Part shown: piece by piece, positions 14,893 to 24,473 of the stretch
Layout: each line of letters opens with the position of its first letter
Position numbering within the stretch: the stretch's first letter is position 1
NCBI GenBank assembly: GCA_046290675.1
Contig: JBKAHA010000004.1
Span: 1 to 64,000, forward strand
DNA: 64,000 bases
Direction: 5' to 3'
DNA from: Aureliella sp046290675
Lineage (GTDB): Bacteria; Planctomycetota; Planctomycetia; Pirellulales; Pirellulaceae
Translations under genes and position numbers: made by a program
Notes under the pieces: model-generated
Database searches by the model: none
Told to the model about the DNA's origin: nothing
What the model saw: the letters and a program-made list of their open reading frames with translations, nothing else

Positions 14893-17199
14893 TCAGCTAG
14901 CGTCGGTCAGCGATTTGCTTGAAATTACGCGTTTGAGGAAATCGAACACCTGAGAAGTCGGCGCATCTTTGGGGGCTCCCAACTCGCGATTGATGGACGC
15001 ATGCGTCTTTTCTTGGGCGGCATAGACCGAGACGTCTGCCCCTGACTCGGAGAGCCGCTTTGCGAAACGGTTGGACTGAAGCGTCGAGTCCTTGCGGTCA
15101 GCCACATGCATGATCAGAAAAGACGGTCGATGCTCGGCTTCCTGCACGTAGTTGACGGGAGATAAAGCTTGCAGCGTACTTCGTGAGCTACCAAAAACGG
15201 ACGTATACAATCGTTTGCGGGCAGTCGCTAGCGACTCGATCAGCGCCGGTACATCGTAGGCAGCGGTGTCGATAGAAATGCAGCCGGCGACATTCCTCAG
15301 CTGCAAATTTTCTCTCGCCAGGTAGGTAGCATCCGTCGATACAAGGGCGACCAAGTGAGCCCCGGCGGAATGTCCCGCCAGGATGATTTTGGACGCATCC
15401 CCATGGATTTGAGTGGCGTTGTCTTTGGACCAGCGAACGGCAGAAGCAATGTCCTGTGCCATCTCTTCCACACTGGCTTCTGGTGCGAGACGGTAGTTGG
15501 TGGATACGAGTGTGTATCCATTTTTGGTGAAAGCGGTCTTTTTTAGCCCGACGGACTTCTTGTCTCCGAGCCTCCAGCCGCCCCCGTGGACCCACAGTAC
15601 AATCGGCGCTGATTCTATGTTTGCGTCAAAGTAAGCATCGAGCTTCTGCGCGTCATGTTCGCCGAACGGTTGGTCCCTGAGCACTTCAATACTTTTTGAC
15701 TCGGGCCTTGGATCGGCATTCGGGTTTGCAGCGTTGCCATTGCCCTCCGCGTGTTCTGCGCTGGGTAGCGGGAAAGTCTTTTCCTTGAATGTCGATTGGC
15801 GAAGGCGATCGACCAATGCCTCAGCAACTTCAGTTGGAAACCCGCCAAGAATGTAGACGTTTGCATTATCCACAACGACTTTGTGTGAAGCAGGGTGTGC
15901 AAACACAGCGTCTGTTCCGAATGGGTTTGCTGCACGGTGTAATTTGTAGGCTTTGGCAAATTCCTGGGCGTCGTTACCCGAGTCCCATTGACTCACCGAT
16001 GCCAGGCCAAGCTTGCCATCGGCTCGTTCATAGACTTCATACTTGTCACCGTCCCATCCCGCTGAGGCCCGATTTCCTCCTCGGACTTTTTTCAGCATGA
16101 TTGAAGTCTGTAGCTCGCCAAGGCAATTCCCTCCAAGTCGTTTCCAATCCGTTCCAATGAGATCAGTGAGGTCAGGGATGCTGACTACGACCGGGGCGTC
16201 ATACTGCTTCGGATCAAGGTACTTGCTTGGATGCATGATCTGTTCCGTGCTCAGCGGTGGGTGTCGGTAGCTACTATGTACCGCCGGCCAGCCGTTCTCG
16301 CCGGCAACGGACAACGCGAAAAGCATCCCTTGGATATAGGGGAATACAAGTGAGTCGCGAAAGATAGGTGGTGCTTCTCGGTAAGTCGCGCCGCCGGCTA
16401 ACGGCATCATCCAGCTCATCATATTGAATGTGGCACGCATCGCTTCGGGGTCCATATCGGAGATGTCTCCGCCCTGAGCCTCCGCAAACATCAGCAAAGT
16501 CGCGTCGCCTTCGACCAGAGCGGAGAACGCAATCAGCATGTCGTCGTCGTCTTCAATTCCATCCTGCATCGCATTGAGGTCGTAAAGTTGATCCTGCAAG
16601 GCGTGTGTCAGCTCGTGGGCTAACGTGGTTTTCTGCTCGTCTTTGTCAAAAGCCGAACGAGCTCCTAGCAGTTTTCCAAGCCAGTTGGGTTCTTCCTTCG
16701 GACCATCTTCGACGATCAAGACCATTCGCTTGTTGTCGGGGTCGTAGAAGCCGGCAACTTCCTCAGTGAGAAGCTTGGTCACTAGCTCTTCCGACTTTAA
16801 CTCTGGCTTCATCAACCCGAAAACGTAGTAGCTACTGTCCATTAGCTTAAGGTCTTCGGCGGTGTATTCCTTCTCCATTTGCTCAAGCATTTCCTTGCCG
16901 AGCTCTTCTCGCGAAAACATCTTCGGTTCGACGTTTTCTGTGAAAGCTTGTCCCCTAATTTCACTGACCACACCCAGGTACGCTTTGGTGTATTTCCTCA
17001 ATGCGTTGAGATAATCGCCTTGGTCTGCTAGACGATCCCCATCGAATTTCAGTTGGTTTATCTGTGAGTCGCTGAGTTTCGCGGGCTCTTCACCCTGTCC
17101 AACGCGCAACGCGGCGGTGAGCAAGAACAGGATGGCTAGGCACAGAGATATGGACCAGGATGGAACCGGGGATGAGCTGCAATCTACTTCGGAAAGCAT
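14893..17199 (-). CDS. secreted HExxH metallopeptidase fused to alpha/beta-hydrolase
   Basis: Two enzyme domains in one 768-residue secreted protein. After a signal peptide (ISLCLAILFLLTAALRVGQG) comes a gluzincin-like domain. It has EEVAGFYDPDNKRMVLI and the zinc site LAHELTHALQD at about residue 195, with FSALVEGDATLLMFAE supplying a likely third ligand. From about residue 530 an esterase/lipase domain follows, with oxyanion block VLWVHGGGWRLG, YRLAPEASVEEMAQDI, nucleophile elbow LAGHSAGAH near 608, and candidate acid and His in HVADRKDST and EKTHASIN. The frame opens at 17253, but ATG 17199 with AAGG six bases upstream directly precedes the signal peptide. The linker (GNGNAANPNADPRPESKS) looks flexible. 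Substrates unknown. Confidence 0.85.
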   Translation of the reverse strand: MLSEVDCSSSPVPSWSISLCLAILFLLTAALRVGQGEEPAKLSDSQINQLKFDGDRLADQGDYLNALRKYTKAYLGVVSEIRGQAFTENVEPKMFSREELGKEMLEQMEKEYTAEDLKLMDSSYYVFGLMKPELKSEELVTKLLTEEVAGFYDPDNKRMVLIVEDGPKEEPNWLGKLLGARSAFDKDEQKTTLAHELTHALQDQLYDLNAMQDGIEDDDDMLIAFSALVEGDATLLMFAEAQGGDISDMDPEAMRATFNMMSWMMPLAGGATYREAPPIFRDSLVFPYIQGMLFALSVAGENGWPAVHSSYRHPPLSTEQIMHPSKYLDPKQYDAPVVVSIPDLTDLIGTDWKRLGGNCLGELQTSIMLKKVRGGNRASAGWDGDKYEVYERADGKLGLASVSQWDSGNDAQEFAKAYKLHRAANPFGTDAVFAHPASHKVVVDNANVYILGGFPTEVAEALVDRLRQSTFKEKTFPLPSAEHAEGNGNAANPNADPRPESKSIEVLRDQPFGEHDAQKLDAYFDANIESAPIVLWVHGGGWRLGDKKSVGLKKTAFTKNGYTLVSTNYRLAPEASVEEMAQDIASAVRWSKDNATQIHGDASKIILAGHSAGAHLVALVSTDATYLARENLQLRNVAGCISIDTAAYDVPALIESLATARKRLYTSVFGSSRSTLQALSPVNYVQEAEHRPSFLIMHVADRKDSTLQSNRFAKRLSESGADVSVYAAQEKTHASINRELGAPKDAPTSQVFDFLKRVISSKSLTDAS

Positions 17200-17618
17200 G
17201 TTATGCCTTGTCGGAAAACCGAAAAAATTAAACTGAGTGAATTGATTTGTCATCTTATTCGCAAGGTGGATCAGTCAAGATGAACTGAGCCAGGTCAATA
17301 TTTGCGTTGCCTCAAAAACACAGAATAGAAAAGACTGGCGGCGGTCCTAAAGCCCTGCTGCCTTGCAACCTGTGTTCTTAAAGGGTGTTGAGTCGGGCTC
17401 CAAAGATGATCTCAGGCCGGTTACCATCTTAACGTCTTTCTCGGACTCAACTTTGCGTGAGCACGCGGCCTGTCGCCGAGTGGACCTCCACAGTCTCATT
17501 CGTATCGACCCGTTGTGTCGAAAACGAGGTGCCAGATGGAGCGTTTCCATCGCATCGGAGCGTAGGATCAGCTGGTCCATTTCAAAAGTATGAGCAACAT
17601 TCTGACAGGGATTCGAAC
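17200..17618. other. divergent intergenic region
   Basis: About 420 bp between the peptidase/esterase fusion (minus) and the HerA-like ATPase (plus). An open frame upstream of ATG 17619 reaches 17457, but it has no family similarity and I treat it as non-coding. Promoters for both genes are expected here; I cannot point to convincing -35/-10 boxes. Confidence 0.5.
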
Positions 17619-20060
17619 ATGACGTCTCTCCCGGATTACGAAAAGCTTGCTTCTTTCTATCTCGGCAAGAAATTCGACCTGCAAAACAAACAGTTGGGCG
17701 ATGAGAAAGTTCTCTATGATGCTAAGGATCTTACGACGCACGCCATGTGTGTTGGGATGACGGGGTCCGGAAAAACGGGACTTTGCTTGTCCTTATTAGA
17801 AGAGGCTGCGATCGACGGGATTCCTGCGATCTGCATTGATCCAAAAGGCGACCTCGGGAACCTGATGTTGGCTTTTCCGGAGCTTGCCCCCACTGATTTT
17901 CAGCCCTGGGTCGATCCATCCGACGCTGAGAGAAAAGGGATGTCGGTAGAAGCGTACGCGGCAAGTACGGCTGAGAAATGGCGTGCGGGGCTCAAGTCTT
18001 GGGACCAGGATGGCAGCCGCGTTCATCGTTTTAAGGACTCCGTCGACGTCGCGATTTATACACCTGGCAGTAATGCCGGTATACCGATGACCGTGCTGAA
18101 GAGCTTCGATGCTCCTTCGAAGACGGTGATTGCAGATACTGACGTGTTTCGAGAACGAATTTCGGGCGCCGCGTCGGGCTTGCTGACTTTGATGGGAATT
18201 GAAGCCGATCCGCTCAGCAGCAAAGAGCATATTTTGCTCTCGAACATCTTTGAGACACATTGGCGAAAGGGACAAAATCTAGACCTCCCCGCACTGATTC
18301 GAGCAATCCAAAATCCGCCAATCGATAAAGTTGGTGTCTTTGATTTGGAAAGCTTCTATCCGGCATCAGAACGGTTGAAGCTCTCGATGACTCTCAACAA
18401 CCTACTTGCCAGTCCGTCGTTCTCTGGCTGGCTCGAAGGCCAGCCGCTGGACATTCGGAGCTTGATGTACACCGCAGAAGGCAAACCGAGGCTGTCGATC
18501 ATTTCCATTGCGCACTTGAGCGATCAGGAACGGATGTTCTTTGTCACCATCATGTTGAATGAGTTGCTCTCCTGGATGCGGACCCAACCAGGTACGAGTT
18601 CGTTGAGGGCTCTTTTCTATATGGATGAAGTTTTCGGATATTTCCCTCCTACGGCGAAGCCTCCTAGCAAGCCGCCGATGTTGGTTCTGTTGAAGCAAGC
18701 CCGCGCCTTCGGATTAGGAATCGCGCTTGCAACGCAGAACCCAGTCGATCTCGATTACAAAGGCCTTTCCAATATTGGTACTTGGTTCCTTGGGCGATTG
18801 CAGACGCAACGAGATAAAGACCGAGTCTTGGAGGGGCTCGAGGGAGCCGCGGCGCAGAGCGGAAGTAATTTTGATCGTGGAGCCATGGAACAGACTTTGG
18901 CTGCGTTGGGTAGCCGGGTCTTTCTGATGAACAATGTTCACGACGATGGCCCCACCATTTTTCAGACTCGTTGGGCGATGTCGTATTTGCGGGGCCCCTT
19001 AAGTCGCGTTCAGATTCAGGAGTTGATGGATCCACGCCGTGATGAATTGACGCCCGACGACAACGTAGCTTCGCCAGGGCCATCGGCGGATGAACCGGAA
19101 GGAAATGAACGTCCGATTGTCCCGAATGGTATCGAAGAACAATTCTGGGTGCCGAATCAAAGGCCTAGGGCCAAGACAAAATTGAGCTATCGTCCAGCTT
19201 TGCTGGCAGAGGTATCTTGTCACTACGTTCGAGCAGCAGCAGATTTAGACGACTGGTTCGACCGAACGCTGCTGTATCAACTCGGAAGACGACTTGACGA
19301 TGATGTCTGGGAAGCGTCTAAGTTGATCGATGGCGAACAGCTCGACTTGTCGGCAGATCCCGAGGAAGAATTTGGATTTGCCGAGTTACCGGCCGAAATG
19401 TTGAATGCCAAAGAATACAAACGCTGGGAAAAGGAGCTGAGGGATTATTTGTATCGCCATATGCCAATGACGCTGTACGAATGCAAAGAGCTGGACCGCT
19501 TCAGTTCGCCTGGACAAGATGAGCTCGAGGCCAGGCTGGCGTGGAAGCAAGAGGTCCGAGAGCTGCGGGACGAAGAGAAAGAGGAACTCCAAGCCAAGTA
19601 TGCTAAGAAAGTAAAATCCCTCGAAGACAAGATTCGTACGGCGCAACAGAGAGTCGAAAGAGAGGAAGCTCAGTACGACCAGCAGAAATGGTCTTCCGTC
19701 CTGAGTATCGGTCAAACCGTTTTGGGTGCCCTCCTGGGTAACAAAGTTTCTCGAAAAACTGCGACTGCGGGAAGAAGCGTTGGGCGAGCTGCGCAACAGC
19801 GCACCGATGTGGTGCATGCAAAGCAGACTCTTGCGGAATTGGAACGAGATCGGCGTGACTTGATTGACGAATGTGAACGAGAAGTTGACGAGCTAAAGGA
19901 TCGCTTCAGTATCGACTCCATTACACTTACACCCGTTGAATTTCCCTGCCGCAAGGGTGACTTGCAAGTAAAATCGCTGAGCCTAGTTTGGTTGCCCTGG
20001 GAAATTGATAAGGACGGTGTTGCGTATCCGCTTTTCCCTGATGCGAAGGTGAAGTCGTGA
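17619..20060 (+). CDS. HerA/DUF87-like ATP-binding protein with C-terminal coiled coil
   Basis: FtsK/HerA-superfamily ATPase of 813 residues. Walker A is MCVGMTGSGKTGLCLSLL (about residues 43-60), followed by the family block CIDPKGDLGNLMLAFPEL. Walker B is LFYMDEVFGYFPP at about 331-343, and later come LATQNPVDLDYKGLSNIGTW and VFLMNNVHDDGPTIF. The last 170 residues hold a charged coiled coil (REEAQYDQQ, ELERDRRDLIDECEREVDEL) interrupted by a small hydrophobic segment (VLSIGQTVLGALLG). HerA partners normally with NurA nuclease in end resection, but no nurA lies here, so it may act as a motor for another partner. AGGG at 17607-17610 supports ATG 17619. It ends back-to-back with the XRE gene, sharing a TGATCA. 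Confidence 0.85.
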   Translation: MTSLPDYEKLASFYLGKKFDLQNKQLGDEKVLYDAKDLTTHAMCVGMTGSGKTGLCLSLLEEAAIDGIPAICIDPKGDLGNLMLAFPELAPTDFQPWVDPSDAERKGMSVEAYAASTAEKWRAGLKSWDQDGSRVHRFKDSVDVAIYTPGSNAGIPMTVLKSFDAPSKTVIADTDVFRERISGAASGLLTLMGIEADPLSSKEHILLSNIFETHWRKGQNLDLPALIRAIQNPPIDKVGVFDLESFYPASERLKLSMTLNNLLASPSFSGWLEGQPLDIRSLMYTAEGKPRLSIISIAHLSDQERMFFVTIMLNELLSWMRTQPGTSSLRALFYMDEVFGYFPPTAKPPSKPPMLVLLKQARAFGLGIALATQNPVDLDYKGLSNIGTWFLGRLQTQRDKDRVLEGLEGAAAQSGSNFDRGAMEQTLAALGSRVFLMNNVHDDGPTIFQTRWAMSYLRGPLSRVQIQELMDPRRDELTPDDNVASPGPSADEPEGNERPIVPNGIEEQFWVPNQRPRAKTKLSYRPALLAEVSCHYVRAAADLDDWFDRTLLYQLGRRLDDDVWEASKLIDGEQLDLSADPEEEFGFAELPAEMLNAKEYKRWEKELRDYLYRHMPMTLYECKELDRFSSPGQDELEARLAWKQEVRELRDEEKEELQAKYAKKVKSLEDKIRTAQQRVEREEAQYDQQKWSSVLSIGQTVLGALLGNKVSRKTATAGRSVGRAAQQRTDVVHAKQTLAELERDRRDLIDECEREVDELKDRFSIDSITLTPVEFPCRKGDLQVKSLSLVWLPWEIDKDGVAYPLFPDAKVKS

Positions 20061-20765
20061 TCAGTCGGTCTTGATCTGGGACATGTCAATTGGCTGGCTG
20101 AGAGCTTTGCCGAGTGCACTCTTGCCACGTCTGGCTCCAAACTGGGGCCATCCGCTCACATCTCGGAGCTCCGGCATGATGTCGACAAGCTGATTGCAGA
20201 GCATCTCTGCAAGCCGCCGGATTCGGGGATTGCATTTTGACTCGCGAATAGCGACCGCTGTTTTCATGGACTTCACGAGTTTGGCTCGATCTTGAACGGG
20301 ACTAGAGAGGCTATCTCGTTCAATGAGAAGATCGGTAAGCGGTACATCGAGAGCGTCTCGAATTCGATGGAGTTCGCTCAAACTGAGGTCAGCAGTTGAA
20401 ATTTCCAGCTGCTTGTAGGACCGAATGTCCATACCCAATCGGCGAGCCATGCTGCGGACACTGACGCCCTGCTGCTCGCGAACTTGTCTAACACGGTGAA
20501 ACTCTGGCTGTTGCCGATTCTGAACGTCAGCGACACGGTTCTGCTGAGAGGTTTCAGCAGGTTCAGGACCGTTGACGCCATCATCTGACGGGATCAACAC
20601 TTGGGGATTATGAGGAGGTGGGGCTTCCTGTCGCTGCGGCGGTGAGTAGCTGACATCCTCAAGCGAGTTGGACGCAGGCTCTTGCAATGACTCGGAGCAC
20701 CCGACCACGCGAACGTCAGCAAAATTGCTGCCACTCGCCATCGGGATAGATGACATAGATTGCAT
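20061..20765 (-). CDS. XRE-family helix-turn-helix regulator
   Basis: The 234-residue protein has a proline-rich, low-complexity first third (YSPPQRQEAPPPHNP), then a Cro/C1-type DNA-binding domain at about residues 90-145 (VRQVREQQGVSVRSMARRLG, SYKQLEISTADLSLSELHRI). A helical tail follows (RIRRLAEMLCNQLVDIMPEL). I recognise this combination from planctomycete genomes, where it is conserved but uncharacterised. ATG 20765 is used; ATG 20756, ten bases after GGAG, is an equally good start. Its stop codon abuts that of the HerA-like gene. DNA target unknown. Confidence 0.82.
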   Translation of the reverse strand: MQSMSSIPMASGSNFADVRVVGCSESLQEPASNSLEDVSYSPPQRQEAPPPHNPQVLIPSDDGVNGPEPAETSQQNRVADVQNRQQPEFHRVRQVREQQGVSVRSMARRLGMDIRSYKQLEISTADLSLSELHRIRDALDVPLTDLLIERDSLSSPVQDRAKLVKSMKTAVAIRESKCNPRIRRLAEMLCNQLVDIMPELRDVSGWPQFGARRGKSALGKALSQPIDMSQIKTD

Positions 20766-21213
20766 TCTCCAACGGCGAAATCAACTCTCCTCACCGCTGA
20801 AGAGTGGACCACATACGCCTTACATGGTCCTTCAAGTCGAAGCGTTAGACTCAGCCACTTTCTATTAGTTCCGTAGATTCCGAAGAATTCAAAGGAAGCT
20901 GCCGAGCCCAATTCGTGTTCCGACTCATCTAGTTGCAAAGCATCTTAGGCCCTGCCATGTACTCAGAAAAGTGTCGGTTTCGTGAATTCGCCATGAATGA
21001 GGGGTCGACCCAATTTGCATTCAGATACGCAGTAGTTGAGTCCGAAAAATTCGAGCTGCGGATTCTCCCTTGAATCGGCGCTATTGGTAAATCCCGAATG
21101 GTTCGCGCGTTCACAACGACGCAAATCATGACGGGCTGACCGCAACCGACCTGTAGCCCTCCAAGAATGCGAATTAGAATGCGAAGGTTTTGAATTCGCG
21201 AGAAAGAATATCT
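20766..21213. other. intergenic region between XRE regulator and PAS-GGDEF gene
   Basis: About 450 bp between divergent genes. Only short unconvincing frames are present. It should contain promoters for both genes; no clear operator, hairpin or repeat was seen. Confidence 0.5.
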
Positions 21214-22137
21214 GTGATTGGTGAGGAACCGGAAAAATCGAACGACGCTGCGGTTTTGAATGAGCCCGCGGCGGATTGCTTTCGGCAGATTGTCGAAGAA
21301 GCAAATAGCGGGGTCTTGATCCTGAATAGATCGAATCGAGTTGTCTATTTGAATCGCTCTGCAGAACGGCTTACGGGTTTTACCTCCGATGAGATTTTGG
21401 GCAAAAACTATTTGCAATTGTTGGTACCAGGCGAGGAAGCCGAAGCTGAATCAGCATTGCTCGCACGGTTGCTTGATCGATCGCTAAACGATTCGGGGCC
21501 AAACCAATTCACACTGGAGGGGGAACGACTCTGCAAAGGTGGCAAAGCGCGATGGGTCGAAGTCGTCTATTCCAGGTTAGACGGAGTGGACCCACAGGTC
21601 GCGGTCGTGCTTCGCGATCTTGACGCGCGAAAAAAACGCGAGCAGCAACTGATTCTCCAAGCCGCCACAGATGAGTTGACACAGCTGGCAAATCGTCGTG
21701 AATTCCAACGAAAATTGGAAATGTTGGTTGCTTCAGAGAAGGTTGGGAACGCGCTAGCCATCATCGACTTGGATCAGTTCAAACAGATCAATGACCGAGA
21801 GGGGCATGCCGCTGGCGATGATGCGATGATTCGCGTGGCAGCTAAGCTGCGAGAGTTTTCGGACGGGGCTATCTGCGTTGGCCGCCTGGGAGGCGATGAG
21901 TTCGGTGCGCTTCTGAATCGGACCAGCCTGCAAGAGGCGACAGAGCGTTTTGAAAAGTTATGCAGAGCCATTGCTTCGGACACGACTGGCAACAAAAAGC
22001 CATTAACCGTTAGCATCGGCGTCGCTGTGGCAAGTCAATCTGCAAGTTCGGCAAGAGAGCTTCTCACGAAAGCGGACTCAATGCTTTACCTGGCCAAGTC
22101 GCTGGGGCGGAACCAAGTTCAGGTGACTGAGCTCTAG
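21214..22137 (+). CDS. PAS-GGDEF diguanylate cyclase
   Basis: Cytoplasmic protein of about 308 residues. A PAS sensor domain (FRQIVEEANSGVLILNRSN, VVYLNRSAERLTGFTSDEIL, ending VVLRDLDARKKREQQL) is followed by a GGDEF domain. The latter has DELTQLANRREFQ, IIDLDQFKQINDREGHAAGD and the intact active-site loop RLGGDEFGALL. An intact GGDEF predicts synthesis of cyclic di-GMP from GTP. The RxxD feedback-inhibition site expected five residues before GGDEF is absent (the region reads FSDGAICVGRL). The frame begins at a TTG (21190), but GTG 21214, seven bases after AGAAAGA, looks better. No membrane segment. Confidence 0.88.
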   Translation: MIGEEPEKSNDAAVLNEPAADCFRQIVEEANSGVLILNRSNRVVYLNRSAERLTGFTSDEILGKNYLQLLVPGEEAEAESALLARLLDRSLNDSGPNQFTLEGERLCKGGKARWVEVVYSRLDGVDPQVAVVLRDLDARKKREQQLILQAATDELTQLANRREFQRKLEMLVASEKVGNALAIIDLDQFKQINDREGHAAGDDAMIRVAAKLREFSDGAICVGRLGGDEFGALLNRTSLQEATERFEKLCRAIASDTTGNKKPLTVSIGVAVASQSASSARELLTKADSMLYLAKSLGRNQVQVTEL

Positions 22138-22297
22138 CCAAGTTGGGCGCCGATTCATTCAGCCATTCATCTTGGCGCCCGCCTAGCATTTCCACATGTG
22201 CTTTCATTAGAGAACGCGTGGCCAGAGTCGCGACTTTGCGAAGGTCTGATTCGAAGTTATTCCGCATGGTGCCCCGGAGTATCTTTACGGCGAAACG

Positions 22298-22330
22298 AAA
22301 AAAGCCAGAGATGCGTGGCACCTCCGGCTT
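22298..22330 (-). terminator. intrinsic terminator of the RRM gene
   Basis: Read on the minus strand: stem AAGCCGGAGGTG, loop CCACG, stem CATCTCTGGCTT, then TTTT. In RNA the 12 pairs include two G-U wobbles. On the plus strand the same positions become A-C mismatches, so it is directional. It lies 88 bp after the RRM stop codon. Confidence 0.75.
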
Positions 22331-22417
22331 CAATTCATTTGATAGATGGCATTCTCAACCTAGCAAAGTCCTAATCCTCGATATTGGGACTAGGACACTT
22401 GTAGCGTGGGAGAGTGC

Positions 22418-22705
22418 CTACCAGCGGCGGCCGCCGCCTCCACCGCCGCCACCGCGACGATCTTCGCGTGGGCGAGCTTCATTAACTGTCACGCAGCGGC
22501 CATCGATTTCGCGAAGGTTAACTTGCTCGATCGCCTCTTTCGCTTGAGCCGCGTCACTCATTTCGACAAACGCAAATCCTCGCGATCGACCGGTGTCACG
22601 GTCCTGGATGATGTTCACAGAAGTAACTTCACCGTACTCGCCGAAAGCTTGTTCCAGGTCGGCCGCGGTCGCATTGAAGCTGAGATTTCCCACGTAGATG
22701 TTCAT
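22418..22705 (-). CDS. RRM-type RNA-binding protein with glycine-rich tail
   Basis: A 95-residue single-RRM protein. RNP2 is NIYVGNLSF at the amino end and RNP1 is RGFAFVEM near residue 43. The tail (RRGGGGGGGGRRW) is a short Gly/Arg stretch of the type seen in cyanobacterial and planctomycete RNA-binding proteins. Such proteins are often cold-induced RNA chaperones, but induction is not shown by this sequence. The Gly tail is encoded by a GGC/GGT run at about 22430-22450. A clear intrinsic terminator follows, indicating a monocistronic transcript. Confidence 0.93.
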   Translation of the reverse strand: MNIYVGNLSFNATAADLEQAFGEYGEVTSVNIIQDRDTGRSRGFAFVEMSDAAQAKEAIEQVNLREIDGRCVTVNEARPREDRRGGGGGGGGRRW

Positions 22706-23138
22706 AACTGAACCCCAAAAAATGTTGGCAGCGCAGGGGCTGCATAACTGGGGAGTCCGACAAAGAAAGCAAATCCAATGCTTTTGAATTCAGAAGGTGG
22801 CGAGACCACCGTTCTAGCCAATGGCACTAGAACAATCGAAAGGCTCAATTCAGCAAGCTACCAGAAGGAACTCGGACCAAATAGAAATCCAACTCAATCG
22901 CAACTAATCTTCAACAGGTCAACGAGTCCTGATCGTAACTCCCATCACTTACGTCATCGACTTGTGACGCACCTGAACTATACCTCATTTGCGGCACGTG
23001 GTCGAGCTTGATTGTTAGGAACCCTGGAATTTGGCCTTGGGCGGGGAGGGTGGGAAATTGTTAGGAATTTCTCACGCAAAACTGGCTATTCGGCACTCTT
23101 GTTGCTTTCGGGCACCTGGGAGGCCTAACGACTCGCTG
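22706..23138. other. upstream region of the RRM gene
   Basis: About 430 bp between the M42 peptidase stop and the RRM start (both minus strand). No supportable reading frame. It should carry the RRM promoter and a 5' leader; I see no cold-shock-type motif I could defend. Confidence 0.45.
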
Positions 23139-24413
23139 CTAGCTTTGCCCTGCGTCTCCGTCGGGCGTCTCGGCAGGGACGTGGTCAAGCTGGGAAGCGT
23201 TGTCGAGTCGGGGGTGCCCTGCACGGAGGTCATCGGCAGTGATGCCTGAACCGTCGTTCATTGAGTCCATGTGTTTCAGTAGTTCGAACAACGCGTGAAT
23301 CGCCGCGTCGACATCGCCAGTATGCCCGGCCTCCGAAATGGTGTGCATATTCCGAATTGGAATCCCGATCGATGCTGCTGCGCTATCGATGGCAGCCAAA
23401 ACCGCAGCCATCGCGTCGGTCCCCGTATCGCGCCCGGCCAGCTCATGTTGCAGGGGGATTTCTTTCTTATTGGAAACCTCGGTAATCATCGAATTCAATT
23501 CGGCGCTACAAACGGCACCGTGCGTGAGCGTGTAACCGTTCCCCATGGAAAGCGGTTCGTATCGACGATCAGCAATTCCAGGGGCTGCGTCAAAGTCGTG
23601 GGCAACGTCGACCGCGATGCAAACGTCCGGACGGAATTGCTCAGCCAGGACCCGACTGCCGAAGCGGCCGATTTCTTCGTGCGTGGCCATGGCACCGAGG
23701 TACCGCACATTCTTTAGCCCACCCTTTTCCGCGAGCAGGCGTCCGATCTCCATCGCTACGAAGCATCCCAGTCCGTTGTCTAGGTATGCGCCGTAGTACG
23801 TATCAGGCGAGAAGCCGCGCTGAATGGGGCGGTCGAACAGGATTGGATCGCCAGGGCGAATTCCAAGTGCTTCGACTTGGGCTTTTTTGTTCTTTCCGTG
23901 TATGTGCAGTTCCAAATAGATTTGGTCTGCTTTGAGACCTCGGTCTCCGCTGCGTACTTTCGCGTCTGCGAAGTGGATTGCCCCGATTGCTTCGATCGTG
24001 CCCCCAGAAAGAACTCGCCACGAGTGTGGTTTGTCAGGGTCTTCGGTAAAGAGCTTGACCTGATGCCCTACGAGAACAGTTGGAAGCATTGAATCTGTGT
24101 TGACCCAAATCTTCCCGTCGTCGCCGATGCTGCGGACCTGCATGCGGATCTTATCGGCGTGGCCAATGACCATGACAGTGAAGGCATCCTCTTGCGTTGG
24201 AGCGGTGTCGAGTACGATTCCAGCGTTCCCACGAAATCCGTGGATTGTCCAATCATCGAGGCAGAATTTTTGCATCTCCGGCTCGAGAACCCCACGTGTC
24301 ATTGCCGCTTCGAGGCCAATCGGACTCGGCGCGTCCAGAATTCGGCGCATGAGGTCAAATCGAGAGTCGGACATGGGTTCCGCCCAGGGCTGATTAGAAT
24401 CAGTCACGGTCAT
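23139..24413 (-). CDS. M42 family metallopeptidase (aminopeptidase)
   Basis: Di-metal aminopeptidase of the M42 (glutamyl aminopeptidase/'cellulase M') family, 424 residues. Expected metal and catalytic residues are visible in order: His-Ala-Asp in VIGHADKIRMQV, Asp in YLDNGLGCF, the Glu pair in THEEIGRFGS, Asp in CIAVDVAHDFD and the late His in HTISEAGHTGD. The position of the first Asp motif is AYLDNGLG rather than the common YDDRxG, a mild departure. Likely cytoplasmic peptide trimming; substrate preference cannot be read. AGGA upstream supports ATG 24413. Same strand as the beta-CASP gene 100 bp upstream. Confidence 0.9.
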   Translation of the reverse strand: MTVTDSNQPWAEPMSDSRFDLMRRILDAPSPIGLEAAMTRGVLEPEMQKFCLDDWTIHGFRGNAGIVLDTAPTQEDAFTVMVIGHADKIRMQVRSIGDDGKIWVNTDSMLPTVLVGHQVKLFTEDPDKPHSWRVLSGGTIEAIGAIHFADAKVRSGDRGLKADQIYLELHIHGKNKKAQVEALGIRPGDPILFDRPIQRGFSPDTYYGAYLDNGLGCFVAMEIGRLLAEKGGLKNVRYLGAMATHEEIGRFGSRVLAEQFRPDVCIAVDVAHDFDAAPGIADRRYEPLSMGNGYTLTHGAVCSAELNSMITEVSNKKEIPLQHELAGRDTGTDAMAAVLAAIDSAAASIGIPIRNMHTISEAGHTGDVDAAIHALFELLKHMDSMNDGSGITADDLRAGHPRLDNASQLDHVPAETPDGDAGQS

Positions 24414-24473
24414 TTTTTCCTGTTGAAAGCAGTTAGGTAATTTGTGAGTGCGAAGGCACTTCGTAGCGTTCGT

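Noticed and set aside
17457..17618. N-terminal extension of the HerA-like frame
   Set aside because: No similarity; ATG 17619 has a good RBS and the family begins there.
22367..22396. Imperfect hairpin CCTAATCC/GGACTAGG
   Set aside because: One mismatch and no U-tract; the hairpin at 22298-22330 is the convincing terminator.
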